From the NCBI GenBank assembly GCA_000787465.1, contig JSYX01000048.1, positions 36,538-100,537 of the forward strand: DNA of 64,000 bases, in the 5' to 3' direction. The notes beneath the pieces were generated by a model. It was given only the letters and a program-made list of their open reading frames with translations. It made no database searches and was not told the DNA's origin. The position numbers and the translations under genes are program-made. Positions 1-10,196 of the stretch are shown piece by piece. This DNA comes from Thermomucor indicae-seudaticae. Taxonomy: Eukaryota > Mucoromycota > Mucoromycetes > Mucorales > Lichtheimiaceae. How positions within the stretch are numbered: position 1 is the first letter of the stretch; each line of letters begins with the position of its first letter.

Positions 1-719
1 CTACGCTCTAACCATGTCACAAGACTTTATTGGTCTTGAATCCTACTTTATGGGATAAAGTGGGCCTTTTGCCGCACCGCCATCTTTATACTTTGACACT
101 CTCACTTTTTCTATTGTCTATAGTTATGCCGCTTGCACTTATGAACATAGTTAACACATCATATCAAATCCCTTGCGCAATCGGATACTATGCTCTTTTT
201 CATTCTCCCTTTTCTTTATCCTGGTGTCCATAATTTTTTCCTTACTTTTATAACCTTATTTTTCAAGTCTGTAACCGGGACCATATGTCTTGACGGTTTT
301 ATTGATTGCATTAAAGATGGGCTATCTGTTATACACACTACTGTCTTCTTTTCCGTTGCAGTGTCCGCTATTGATATTTTTCCCTTTACGCAATGAGCTA
401 ATTCCCTTTTTACGCCAAGCATATAGCATGATTTGCGTCAATCAGAAAACCACATTCGAACCGAATAAAGAAAGAGTATTTGTGCCCGAGGGATTACTTT
501 GTATATACCATAATGTCAGGATTCAGAAATTCTACTTTTGTTTGTTGAGATGTGCACGTCTTGCACGTAGCTGTGACAATGGTCTTTTTTGGTTTCATTC
601 ATGCTTACGGATCACGGTGACGTATAACTGTCATCTTTTTGTTATAAAAAGCTGGTCTTGGATATGTGTCCGGGAGAGGATTTGGGACGAAGGTTGGCAT
701 ACCTTGCGTTATATGCTAT

Positions 720-1640
720 AGCATCCATCACCCAGAAATTTCCCATTCTTTTTCAATTGTCGCTGTCTACGGCGTTGCCGCTTGAGCCTTCGCCGTTCTT
801 TTCGAGCTACTACTTCTTCGTCTGTTGTCTACTGTATTCGTTTTAATTTTTTCTGCCGTTTCTCTTCCTGTCGCCACTGTTGCAAAAGCTCCCTGTGCTG
901 CTCTTCTGTGGGGGGGGCTGTCGCTGATATTTCCGCCATCTTCAGGAACATTTTGCATGCTTCAGTGACTCCAGATGGTATCGAGATAGATGCTATACGG
1001 AGATTTGCGAAGAACTGTTTCGGCCGTATAGATTCATGCACAAGAGCACCATTGTTATCCTGCTGCCAGGCTTGGGTATATTGCCAATACCGCTGAAGGC
1101 TGGATTTCCTGCTGTTACTCCCGTGGACAGAAGGATCACTACGGCGAAAAGGGCGGATTTTGCCAAAAACTCTGTACGACGTGAGGTCTATACTGCTGCA
1201 AGTCCGTAACTTGTGGAACCTGTAGGGCGGATTTCACCAAATCGCTCAGGAATCCGGCCCCCTCGCCTTCCCACCCGCTCTCTGGCCCGCCCAATCTTCG
1301 CCCTGGTGGACGTTTGCTTTAAGACTAGGGCGTATATTGAAGCCAAACTGAGTCTCCCAACAGCAATCAGCCCATGTTCCTTGCAAAACAAGTCGAGTTG
1401 CACCTCATTCCGCACCACTAGGTGTTGGTGTGGAAACGAACGTTGTAGCCGATCAAGGTACCCTTCAACGCTCTATCAAACGGAAGTATGTGCATTGCTG
1501 TTACAGACGGACCCAAAAATGTCCTTTCCTGGTAACATTCGGCAGTTTGATTTGCATTTTCTTGATAGTACGAAAGCTGATCGAGTGCCTCCATATTTCT
1601 TGAGCACGATTTTTCGACGTGAATCACTCGGCGTTGTCAC
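720..1640 (-). other. Unrecognised coding-like segments, minus strand
   Basis: No complete gene could be built in the first 1.9 kb. On the minus strand two stretches look coding. One, about 1110-830, reads as a hydrophilic segment ending in a Lys/Arg/Gln-rich helix (EEQHRELLQQWRQEEKRQKK); the basic composition continues in another frame to about 740. The other, about 1570-1190, includes LVVRNEVQLDLFCKEHGLIA. I do not recognise the family and could not join the pieces with confident splice sites. They could be the 3' exons of a small basic protein, or a decayed gene. Positions 1-720 show only short AT-rich open frames that look like chance. Confidence 0.3.
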
Positions 1641-1977
1641 TCATTTCTGCTTTTTCTCATTCATCTTCCGAACTTCGTTTACCCCTTAGTAAAGGTCGAT
1701 ACTGAAATTGGTCCCTTTACCACCCTGACTATAAAGCTCAAACTTCGGCCGAGGATGAAGTGAAAGCCGATTGGATAGTTGAAGTATAAAACAATATCTG
1801 ATTTGCTGATGGAACCTATTCGGGACTATAAACCGTACGATCATTGGCCGGTTGGACTCACCGTTCCGATCGTGAAGAGTAACATTGAAGTTCGGACTTG
1901 GAAATTTCAGAGGGGCTCATTTGCCCTGTGGGCCTTGAAGTCGAAGCCTTCCTCTTTTTCTGCCTACGTGAAAAGCA

Positions 1978-3008
1978 ATGGTATATATCGAGCGAAAGCC
2001 ATTGACAGAAAGATGAGGAAACGGTGGGAAAGGACATGGATGGATGGATTCAGTTATGGATGGAGCAACAAAAGGGGGGATACGTCGAGTATATATATTC
2101 CTGGGTACCTCGGTCTGCCAGGGCCGTGAATGAGCGAATGGACGGAACGCAACGATAGACGATCGATGAGCAATTTATTGAAACATTTATTTTTTGTTTT
2201 CTGAGTATAGGCCCCAGCCAAGAAGTCCACCGGAAAGAAGGTCGCTCCTGCCCCGTTTGCCGCCAAGGGTAAGCAGGCCACGAAGGCCCCCGCTAACCCT
2301 CTCATTGAGAAGCGTCCCAAGAACTTCGGCATTGGCCAGGACATTCAGCCCAAGCGCGATGTGTCCCGTTTCGTCAAGTGGCCCGCTTACGTCCGTCTTC
2401 AGCGCCAAAAGAAGATCATTTACCAGCGCTTGAAGGTGCCTCCAGCCATTAACCAGTTCACCAAGACCTTGGACAAGAACACGGCTACTCAGCTCTTCAA
2501 GCTCCTGAACAAGTACCGCCCTGAAACCAAGGTTGAGAAGCGCGAACGTCTTCGGGCTCTTGCCGCTGCTAAGGCCGAGGGCAAGGAGGTTATGCAGACC
2601 GACAAGCCTATCGTCGTCAAGTACGGTTTGAACCACGTCACGACCTTGATCGAACAAAAGAAGGCTCAGTTGGTTGTGATTGCTGACGACGTTGACCCGA
2701 TCGAGTTGGTTATCTTCTTGCCTGCTCTGTGCCGCAAGATGGGTGTGCCCTACTGCATTGTCAAGAGCAAGGCTCGTCTGGGTACTGTTGTCCACAAGAA
2801 GACCGCCACGGCTCTTGCCATCACCGAGGTCAAGGATGCCGACAAGGCTGAGTTGGCTACCCTTGTTTCGGCTATCAAAGCTAACTTCAACGACAAGTGG
2901 GATGAAGTCCGTCGTCAATGGGGTGGCGGCATTAACGGTCCCAAGTCGCAGGCTCGTCTTGCTAAGCGCGCTGCCGCTGCTGCCAAGGAAGTGGCTGCTC
3001 GTCAGTAA
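1978..3008 (+). CDS. RPL8 (eL8): 60S ribosomal protein eL8 (L7a/L8)
   Basis: Structural protein of the large cytosolic ribosomal subunit. Exons are 1978-1980 (only the ATG) and 2211-3008, giving 266 aa, the usual family length. The start was chosen because ATG is followed at once by GTATAT. The 230-nt intron ends in TATAG, and the next exon reads [15 protein letters not shown], the expected eL8 N-terminus. The basic N-terminal part ([17 protein letters not shown], about residue 55-70) is followed by the L7Ae RNA-binding fold at about residues 135-215 ([34 protein letters not shown]) and a Lys/Ala-rich tail. Codon use is strongly biased, as expected for high expression. The intron is three to four times longer than others here, as is common for first introns of ribosomal protein genes. 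The long open frame opposite this gene is a shadow. Confidence 0.95.
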
Positions 3009-3033
3009 AACAAATCGCTTGTTGTGTCACACT

Positions 3034-3039
3034 AATAAA
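3034..3039 (+). terminator. Probable polyadenylation signal of eL8
   Basis: AATAAA lies 26 nt after the eL8 stop codon and is followed by a T-rich stretch. The position is typical for a fungal 3' end; the assignment is inference. Confidence 0.45.
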
Positions 3040-3059
3040 CTCCTTCTGTTTTGTAATGT

Positions 3060-4130
3060 TCCTTTCCAACATTTACTGGCTACCTTTTCATGATAACTTG
3101 AGGACGGCGTTTGAGCAATTCATGAAGTTTGCGGGCACGAATGCACACGATTTGGAATCGCGTTTGCTGCAGTTCTCGGCGTTGATGCTACATGTTTTTA
3201 GGTTGCGTATCATCATAGTCTGCTTGAATAGAAAATGCCTTACAATACGTTTGTTTTGTCGCGAATGATCGTTTAAGTAACTATCGGATCTTTTGAAAAT
3301 GACAGGATGTCCTGTCGGGGATGCTGCTTTGGATCAAACACATGCAGCTTCTCACAACTGTTAAGCTCAAGTCAAAAGGCAAGCATGAGTGATATGGCGA
3401 CGCGGGCGTCGTCTCCTCTTTGCGTGACCATCATTGATTGTTCGCTGCCAGCGTCTACTATTGTTAGAACTGCTCCGGCATGATATTTGTTGCAGAATAT
3501 GGGAGTAAGAATCGTTTGAAGCTAACCATTGAGATATCATGGGGATTAAATTTAGAGGTCCTCTTGTCGTGAATAATAACTAGCGCACTGGGAAATCCAA
3601 ATTAAGTGCTAACAGACAGCAGCGAGACTGGGGATGATTTGCCCGCGCATTTGTCACATGGCAACGGGTCACAGCTAGTTTTGTTAGTTTCTAACGGTAC
3701 AGCCTGTGAGGCATTCCGAACTCTCCATGTTCATCTTGTACACCATTAGTACCCGTATTTTACATTCGCTTCAAGTTGATTATAGAATAGCCGACACCCT
3801 TTTTCTGCCGTCTTGCCATGAAGAAGTTAACGTACAAGATAGTAATATGTACGCGATTGGCCAAAACCACTCGAATGTCATATCGAGTAAATACGCAATC
3901 GAATTGTCGATATATCGCTGCACGGTTAGAGGAAACTGCTCAGCTGGGAGTTACTTTTTATAGAGAAGATATAAATCCTGCTTTAGTGACAAGAATAACC
4001 CCCACACTTTTCCATTCGTTATGTGAATTCTGAAGACGGATCCGCGCTATCGGACGAGGATAAACTCCGTCCCCTTCGCCCATTGTCCCATAGTCTCTCC
4101 TCCACTTTGTAATTCACAGATTTCTCCGAG
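3060..4130. other. Intergenic, no gene seen
   Basis: About 1.07 kb between eL8 and VPS68. Only short open frames without recognisable protein features occur on either strand. The last 100 nt are pyrimidine-rich and probably hold the VPS68 promoter and 5' UTR. Confidence 0.5.
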
Positions 4131-4940
4131 ATGCCTCGATTATACGATGAAGAACCACGATCGATATTTGTATTTCCCAATGTATTCCGTTTACTTTCAC
4201 ACAAGGCGCGACAAATAGGAGTCTATTCTGCAGGCGTGCTGGTAAATGAGGGAAAAGGGCATTTACATGGTGTATTGTTCCTTTGTACAAGCTTAACGAT
4301 TGGTTCCTTTTATTACAAAGTTTGCTCTTGGTTGGTGGGCTTTTATTGACGCCCTCGTAATCTCTTCCCAATCGCCTCCAGCAGCCATTGCTCGGATGCA
4401 GTTTGAAGACTGGGTCTCTGGCATTCTGTCGACTCTAGGAATGATAGTGTCAGTACGTTGCCTGAAGAAAATTCATTTTACGGGTGGACTGATTATATAG
4501 CGCATTTCGCCTTCTCTTGATGAATAGCATAAACCTGCTTGACAAGCAACGATTACGTGATGATGATACATATGGGTCTTATGGCAACAGCCTCGCGTGG
4601 AAAGCGCGATTGTTTCTGTTTCTCGGGTTTGCCTTAATTGCAGGTGGCCTTGCAGGATCATTCGTGAGTTTGCAGGGATTTGGTCAAGGAGGAACTGGTT
4701 CTGATACTGGACGTTTTGTGTTAGTGTGTCCTGATTATAAAGTACCTTGTCTATTTTGATGGAGCCAAACCGTATACGTACTATGGCGCGGCAGAAGTCG
4801 TGCAATGCGGCCTGATAATGATTAGGTACGTTATAGACTACTGAACAAGAGGTGATAAGGTATTGAAAAATCATGTGGCCGTTATTTTTAGTACGGCTAT
4901 TCTGTGGGTAGCGCAGAACACTCAAGATGTAGGTCGATGA
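4131..4940 (+). CDS. VPS68: Vps68/TMEM50 (UPF0220) family membrane protein
   Basis: Small four-span membrane protein. In yeast, Vps68 acts with Vps55 in late endosome-to-vacuole traffic. Exons 4131-4241, 4321-4448, 4501-4663, 4725-4825 and 4892-4940 give 183 aa, matching the family length. Family hallmarks are the first membrane helix with GWWAFIDALVISS (about residues 41-53), the LLLMNSINLLDKQRL loop (about residue 85), the third helix around LFLFLGFALIAGGLAGS, and the last helix AAEVVQCGLIMIS followed by TAILWVAQNTQ. The second intron is placed with a GTCAGT donor because this restores the conserved ATLAFLMINAVS-like segment. Tandem with the RasGAP gene, 665 nt away. Fold and family are certain; the cellular role is taken from yeast. 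Confidence 0.88.
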
Positions 4941-5605
4941 AATGAAGAAGGTATTAGGGGATTGCTAAACAATTCTGGTTAATCTTAGGAATATGGATAT
5001 AACGTTCGACTATAAAATAAACAACGGTTTAAACGTCCTTGTCAATGTAGCGATTAAGCTTGCAGCATGCAACGAGATTTACCTTGCAGCATATATGGCG
5101 ATGGTGGTACAACAATCCATGATCTGATCCGCGTTTCAGTTCTGGAATGAAATAAAAGCGGATAGCCTGTCTGTGTTTGAACGAGGCTCGATTCCATTGA
5201 CGCACTGGGCCTTGTGTGACATCTTGTGTCTCAGGGCAATAATTGGTGTCGCCACCCGACAGTCGCTTCTGAATGCAATGTAAGGGGGGATGAAGAAATC
5301 GTAAACTTGCTCATACAAGGAGTATATATGAAGGCATTATCAAAGAGTCCCTTAATGATTTTTCTACTGCCCTGCGCCAGGAACTTATTGATTCTTCGGG
5401 CCAGACCCTGTGTTAGCATGGACGCGAACTCCGTTCCCCCAAGAAAATGTACCATCCAATTTCACGCGGGCGAGACTATATCCACTATAATCTCCTTTTC
5501 TCCACAATTCTCATCCTTTTCCTTTTCTCAAATTTCTTTTCTCGACGATTCTTACAACAGTGGGCCAGTACGTAGGGCCTCGTTTTTCCAACCTTTCCTT
5601 TCTTC
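4941..5605. other. Intergenic, promoter side of the RasGAP gene
   Basis: No gene seen. The last 150 nt before the RasGAP start (about 5470-5560) are rich in C/T runs, which is common in fungal promoters and 5' UTRs. Confidence 0.45.
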
Positions 5606-8600
5606 ATGACCTTGAACACAAGTGTAATGACCGATCGACGCAGTGGAATGATCCAATCGTTTGGTTACTCGCAGACCAGTACCATTGTCGGCAGGGCAGT
5701 GGCTGCAGCAGCTGCCAACAATCACCACCATTCAATAAGGCGCGGTGGCGGTCGAGGCTCCAAACGCTATTCAGTCTCTGCTTTTTATTCCATGGCAGCT
5801 GAACAAGATGTCGAAGTAGAAGACGAACTAGCTAGAGGTTAGCCCATCTGCATAGCGATAACAGACAAGTACTTCCAGTAACAAGAGAAACATACAGCTC
5901 AGAAAAAGCTTCGTGAGTTGAAATCCAAGATATCGACACAGTCTAAAAAGAACTTCATGCTTGAGCGCGATGTGCGCTTTTTGGACTCTCGCATCGCACT
6001 TCTTATTCAGAACCGGATGGCTCTTGATGAAGTAGGTAGTTTAGCCTACCTTGCCGACACGACGAAAAAGAAACATGAGGAACTAATACGAGAGGGACAA
6101 AAAATAATAGCAAAACGAGGTCGCGTCTCATCTTGAAGAGAATGAGGATGAAAACTTTGACCATTACCCAGATGATCGCAAAATGCAACAGTACGGCAAT
6201 CTATTCTTTTTACTGCAAAGCGAGCCACGTCATATCGCTACCTTGTGTCGTCTTGTGAGCTTGGCGGAAATCGACACTTTGCTACAGACAGTTATGTTTA
6301 CGCTGTACGGAAATCAATATGAGAGTCGGGAGGAGCATCTCTTACTGACCATGTTCCAGGTAATAGAATACCAGATGGGTGATGGTGGAGATAAAGAGCA
6401 TTAAAAAAATCTTACCACGATATGTATATAGAATGTCTTGGCTGCTCAATTTGAGACTACATCCGAGTTCACCTCACTATTGCGTGCTAATACGCCAGTA
6501 TCACGGATGATGACGACTTATACGCGACGTGGACCCGGTCAATCCTATCTAAAATCCGTACTGTCCGACAAGATCAATGATCTGATCGAGCAAAGGGATC
6601 TGAATCTCCAGATCAATCCGCTAAAGGCACGTGAAATGCTGTCTATTTGAAGAGGCGTTCGTTGACCGGCATGTATATGTATAACAGGTACAAGAAGAGC
6701 TACTGGAACAAATGGAGCTTGAAAACGGTGAGCTTCCAGAGGGTGTATCAAAGAGTGCGACCGCAGAAGAGGCTGCAGCAGATCCACGAGTGCAAGCTCT
6801 TATTAAGCCGCGATTGAAGGAACTCATGAATATCGCCAACTCGTTCTTAACAACCATTATCGATTCGTTGGAAGAAGTGCCATACGGTATCCGGTGGATT
6901 TGCAAACAGATTCGATCATTGACAAAGCGAAAATATCCGGACGCATCCGAGTATGCGATTTCGTCGCTTATTGGCGGTTTCTTCTTTCTGCGATTCGTGA
7001 ACCCGGCTATTGTAACTCCACAAGCCTATATGCTAGTGGATGGCATCCCAAGCAATAACCCTCGCACTACCTTGACCCTGGTAAGTCAAGTCGATAGCAT
7101 TTATCGGACAAGATACTTATGAATTACTTAGATTGCGAAGATGCTGCAAAATCTTGCCAACAAACCGACTTACGCAAAAGAAGCATACATGATTCCGACC
7201 AATCCATTCGTGGAAAGCAATAAGCAAAGGATCAACAAATTTCTGAACGATTTGTGCGAAGTTGGAGACTTTTACGAGTCGCTCGAGATGGACCAGTATA
7301 TGGCATTATCGAAAAGGGATATTGTCATCAATATCACCCCCAATGAGATCTACAACACCCAGGCTCTTTTGCAGCAACATTTGGACGTGCTAGCGGCTAA
7401 AGAAACAGATCACCTACGTATTCTGATGAACGAAGTCGGACCAGCGCCGCCGCAAGTTCCTAGGAAAGACAATAAACCTATCGAATTGCCCCTGTTCAGT
7501 CGATGGGAAATGCCAATACAAGGTAACACAATTACGGTAACAATCATGTCTCTTTATATAGCAAGCTGATTTCTCGAGACGAACTTAGACCTTACAACAA
7601 CACTCATGTCCGAGAACAACATTACACAGAACGATATTCTGTATATGGAAGCGAAAGCTATCTTTGTGCAACTGATTCGCTCGTTACCGCACCTGGCGCG
7701 GCAGCCATTGAACCTGCAGCGCATTGCCGAGACGGCTGGTACCGCCAATGACGCTCAACTGGTGCGCAAGGGCATCAAGGTCAAGGAAATGCTGCGGGAA
7801 CTCGAGGAAGCTGGCGTGATCGATAAACGTGACGGATACCGAATATTGGTGGAAGAGATCACGCAGGAGCTTGCACACTTGGGTGACCTGAAGGTCAAAG
7901 TGATGGAAGAGATCCGATCCTTGGAAAGCGTGTACAAGACGATTCAGGACCATAACAACTACCTAAAGAGTCAGCTAGAAAGTTACAAGGCGTATCTGCA
8001 AAACGTGCGGATCCAGAGCGGTGGAGGCGATAAGTCAAACAAAAAGCAAGTTGGAATAGGCGTGCAGGTCACGGACGGTAAAGTTAAGCAGAAGCCTGCA
8101 AAGGTGCATTTGCAAGGACCGGTCAAGTTCACTCATCAGCAGCTTGAGCGTGATGGCATCATTGCGGAAACAGAAGTACCAGAGTACAGGTGGGTAGGAA
8201 CAATTTGATAGAAAACGCGTGAATTAACTGAAGAATTCTGTCCCATGCAAACAGGCGAAACAACATCTTTTTAACCATATCGTCACCTATTCCTGGAACG
8301 TTTATCATATCGTTGCACTATAAAGGTAAGTTAGGATTAGCTTTAGAGAAAAAAGATAGAGCAAACCCTCATACTGAATGTCAATAACTAGGTCGAGATA
8401 AACCTATTCTCGAAATCGATCTAAAATTGGACGATCTTTTGGAGAAGCAGCAGGATAATGTACAGCTTTTGGACCTGGAATACATTAAACTCAACGTAAA
8501 CAAAACATTACAACTATTGACGAAAACCTTCCTGGGAAAGAATAGGTAAATAACCACAAGTCAGCTCAACTTTGACTTGCTTCTAACCTCTTTATAGGAC

Positions 8601-8616
8601 CGGTTTCTTCTCGTAA
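5606..8616 (+). CDS. gap1: Ras GTPase-activating protein, gap1/gapA type
   Basis: Speeds GTP hydrolysis on Ras and so switches it off; fission yeast Gap1 and Aspergillus GapA are the nearest described relatives. Ten exons: 5606-5837, 5898-6031, 6111-6359, 6432-6626, 6688-7080, 7132-7522, 7589-8189, 8255-8325, 8392-8545, 8598-8616; 812 aa. Order: Gly/His-rich N-terminus, [10 protein letters not shown] and [20 protein letters not shown] (about residues 79-121), RasGAP domain about 150-430, RasGAP C-terminal domain ([20 protein letters not shown] onward). A catalytic-type Arg is present at about residue 223 ([12 protein letters not shown]), which separates it from IQGAPs. The [10 protein letters not shown] signature is at 370-379. 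The fourth intron (6627-6687) is best read with a GC donor, giving the conserved NPLK-V junction. A second ATG at 5627 is an alternative start. Confidence 0.9.
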
Positions 8617-8922
8617 AGAAAAACACCTCTTTATCCTTGCGGATCCGCTTCTCCCCTTTTCCTCTCTTCCGTCATTTTATCATATGTCCTACGCCTTTCT
8701 CATTTCATTATTGGTCCCCTTAGTTTATAGTCTTCGAAAATTCTCCATACATTCTCATGGGTTGGTTTTCCCATCAAGCAAAATATGACGGAAGCTCTCT
8801 ATTACAGCGTTCTATCAATACAAGCTACTGATAATATGCGTAACTTGTCAGGAAGGGGAGTCGATATTCTCTGCTCAAATTTCAACCGGATCATTCTTTT
8901 TCCGAGGTTTGAACTTTTTGAC
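8617..8922. other. Short intergenic region before TAN1
   Basis: About 306 nt, pyrimidine-rich from 8620 to 8720. An ATG at 8785 is in frame with TAN1 without a stop between, but the 46 residues it would add look non-coding, so it is read as 5' leader. Confidence 0.4.
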
Positions 8923-9916
8923 ATGGCCACAACGGAAAAGGAATCAAATCAGAGCCTGAAGCGGCCAGCAGAGGAAGAAAGCACGGACGTCAGTGCCAAA
9001 AAGAAGGCGAAGACCAACACGATTCCAATTGTGCGCGGCAAGTTCAAAGGTCGATGGCTTGCCAAACATGCGACTCTGTTGAAACGCAGTGATTCGGCAT
9101 GCGGTGTTTTGGTTTCAAGCAACATCCATTCGGAAACGCGAGCTTTGGTAAATGGCCGGTACCACGGAACAGAAGACACGAAGGGGCGCTAATAGACAAT
9201 AAAAGGGTCAAGTGCAGCGCTTACTAGATACATATGCACCTATTTTGTTTCCTGACCACACCGTGACCTGGGAACGATACACTGGCGAACTGGATGTACC
9301 AGATCTTGACGCTGAAGAAGCAGAAGAAGAGGAAGAAAACATGAACAAGGATAAAAAGGATAAGCGCTTTCAGGCAGTCGATGCAGCTTGTGCAGGCCTG
9401 ATATTCTATCGTTTCCGGATCAATGTCCGGCCAACCGCGTTTATTGCTCGTCTGATGGAGCATCTGGCTCAGTTACCAAACCTTGAGCAAGAACTGCGCA
9501 CGATCCGGCACTGTGCGCGTTGGATACCTCTCGATTATATTTGTCCGGCAACCACAGACCGAATGAAACCATGCTTTGAGCGAATGTCTCAGGAACAATT
9601 GGTCAACCAAGATGAAGGCAAAACGGTGGCTATTGTGACAGAAGTCAGAAACCAGATATCACTCAACAAGGAGAGCATCATTCAACTCATTGCCCCGTTG
9701 ATACCACCAAAGTTTAAGCAAGTTTAGATAAGAAAATGGAACTGAGAGAGGAAAAGAAGAGCTGATTGATGGTTTTCTTTCAATAGGGTTGACCTCAAGA
9801 AGCCTGATCTGGTGATCTTTGTCACCGTCTTCAAAAGCGTATGCGGCATGAGTGTGCTGCCTCAATACTATGAGCGCAAAAAGTATAACATGGTCGCGTT
9901 CCTCAAAGACAAGTAG
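8923..9916 (+). CDS. TAN1: Tan1/THUMPD1, tRNA ac4C modification adaptor
   Basis: THUMP-domain protein needed with the acetyltransferase Kre33/NAT10 to make N4-acetylcytidine 12 in tRNA-Ser and tRNA-Leu (known for yeast Tan1). Exons 8923-9147, 9206-9711 and 9787-9916 give 286 aa, the family size. A Lys-rich N-terminus (KRPAEEESTDVSAKKKAK) is followed by ACGVLVSSNIHSETRAL, an acidic insert (EEAEEEEEN), and the THUMP region with RHCARWIPLDYICPA, VDLKKPDLVIFVTVFKSVCG and the end motif YYERKKYNMVAFLKDK. The second donor is placed at 9712 because only then does IPPK join VDLKKPD in frame. The start at 8923 is preferred over an in-frame upstream ATG at 8785. Confidence 0.88.
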
Positions 9917-10196
9917 ATGGAATACCAGATTACTACAAAGATTTATAACACTACAGTGTAAACGGGCACAAAAAAAGGATCATATAACGCAATACAAAAA
10001 TAGAGTTTGTAGAAAGAAGAGGTATCCATAGGCTACAAATACATAGCTACCAAGCTATAAAAGAAAAAGATTGTGCTTTCGCAAAAAAAAAAGCCGCGCA
10101 AAGAAAAAGAAAGAAAAAGGATATTTAATAATCTATAACAAAAGTAAATGAGCACGGTTGCGAAAGATATTGATAGCAAATAAGAACTTACTCAGT

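Noticed and set aside
290..721. 143-aa plus-strand frame at the left end
   Set aside because: Cys/Leu/Phe-rich chance translation of AT-rich DNA without features.
1981..2210. Possible snoRNA inside the long eL8 intron
   Set aside because: No convincing C/D box pair (TGATGA with CTGA in correct arrangement) or H/ACA fold could be seen.
2187..2918. 243-aa minus-strand open frame opposite eL8
   Set aside because: Shadow of the highly biased eL8 codons; no protein features.
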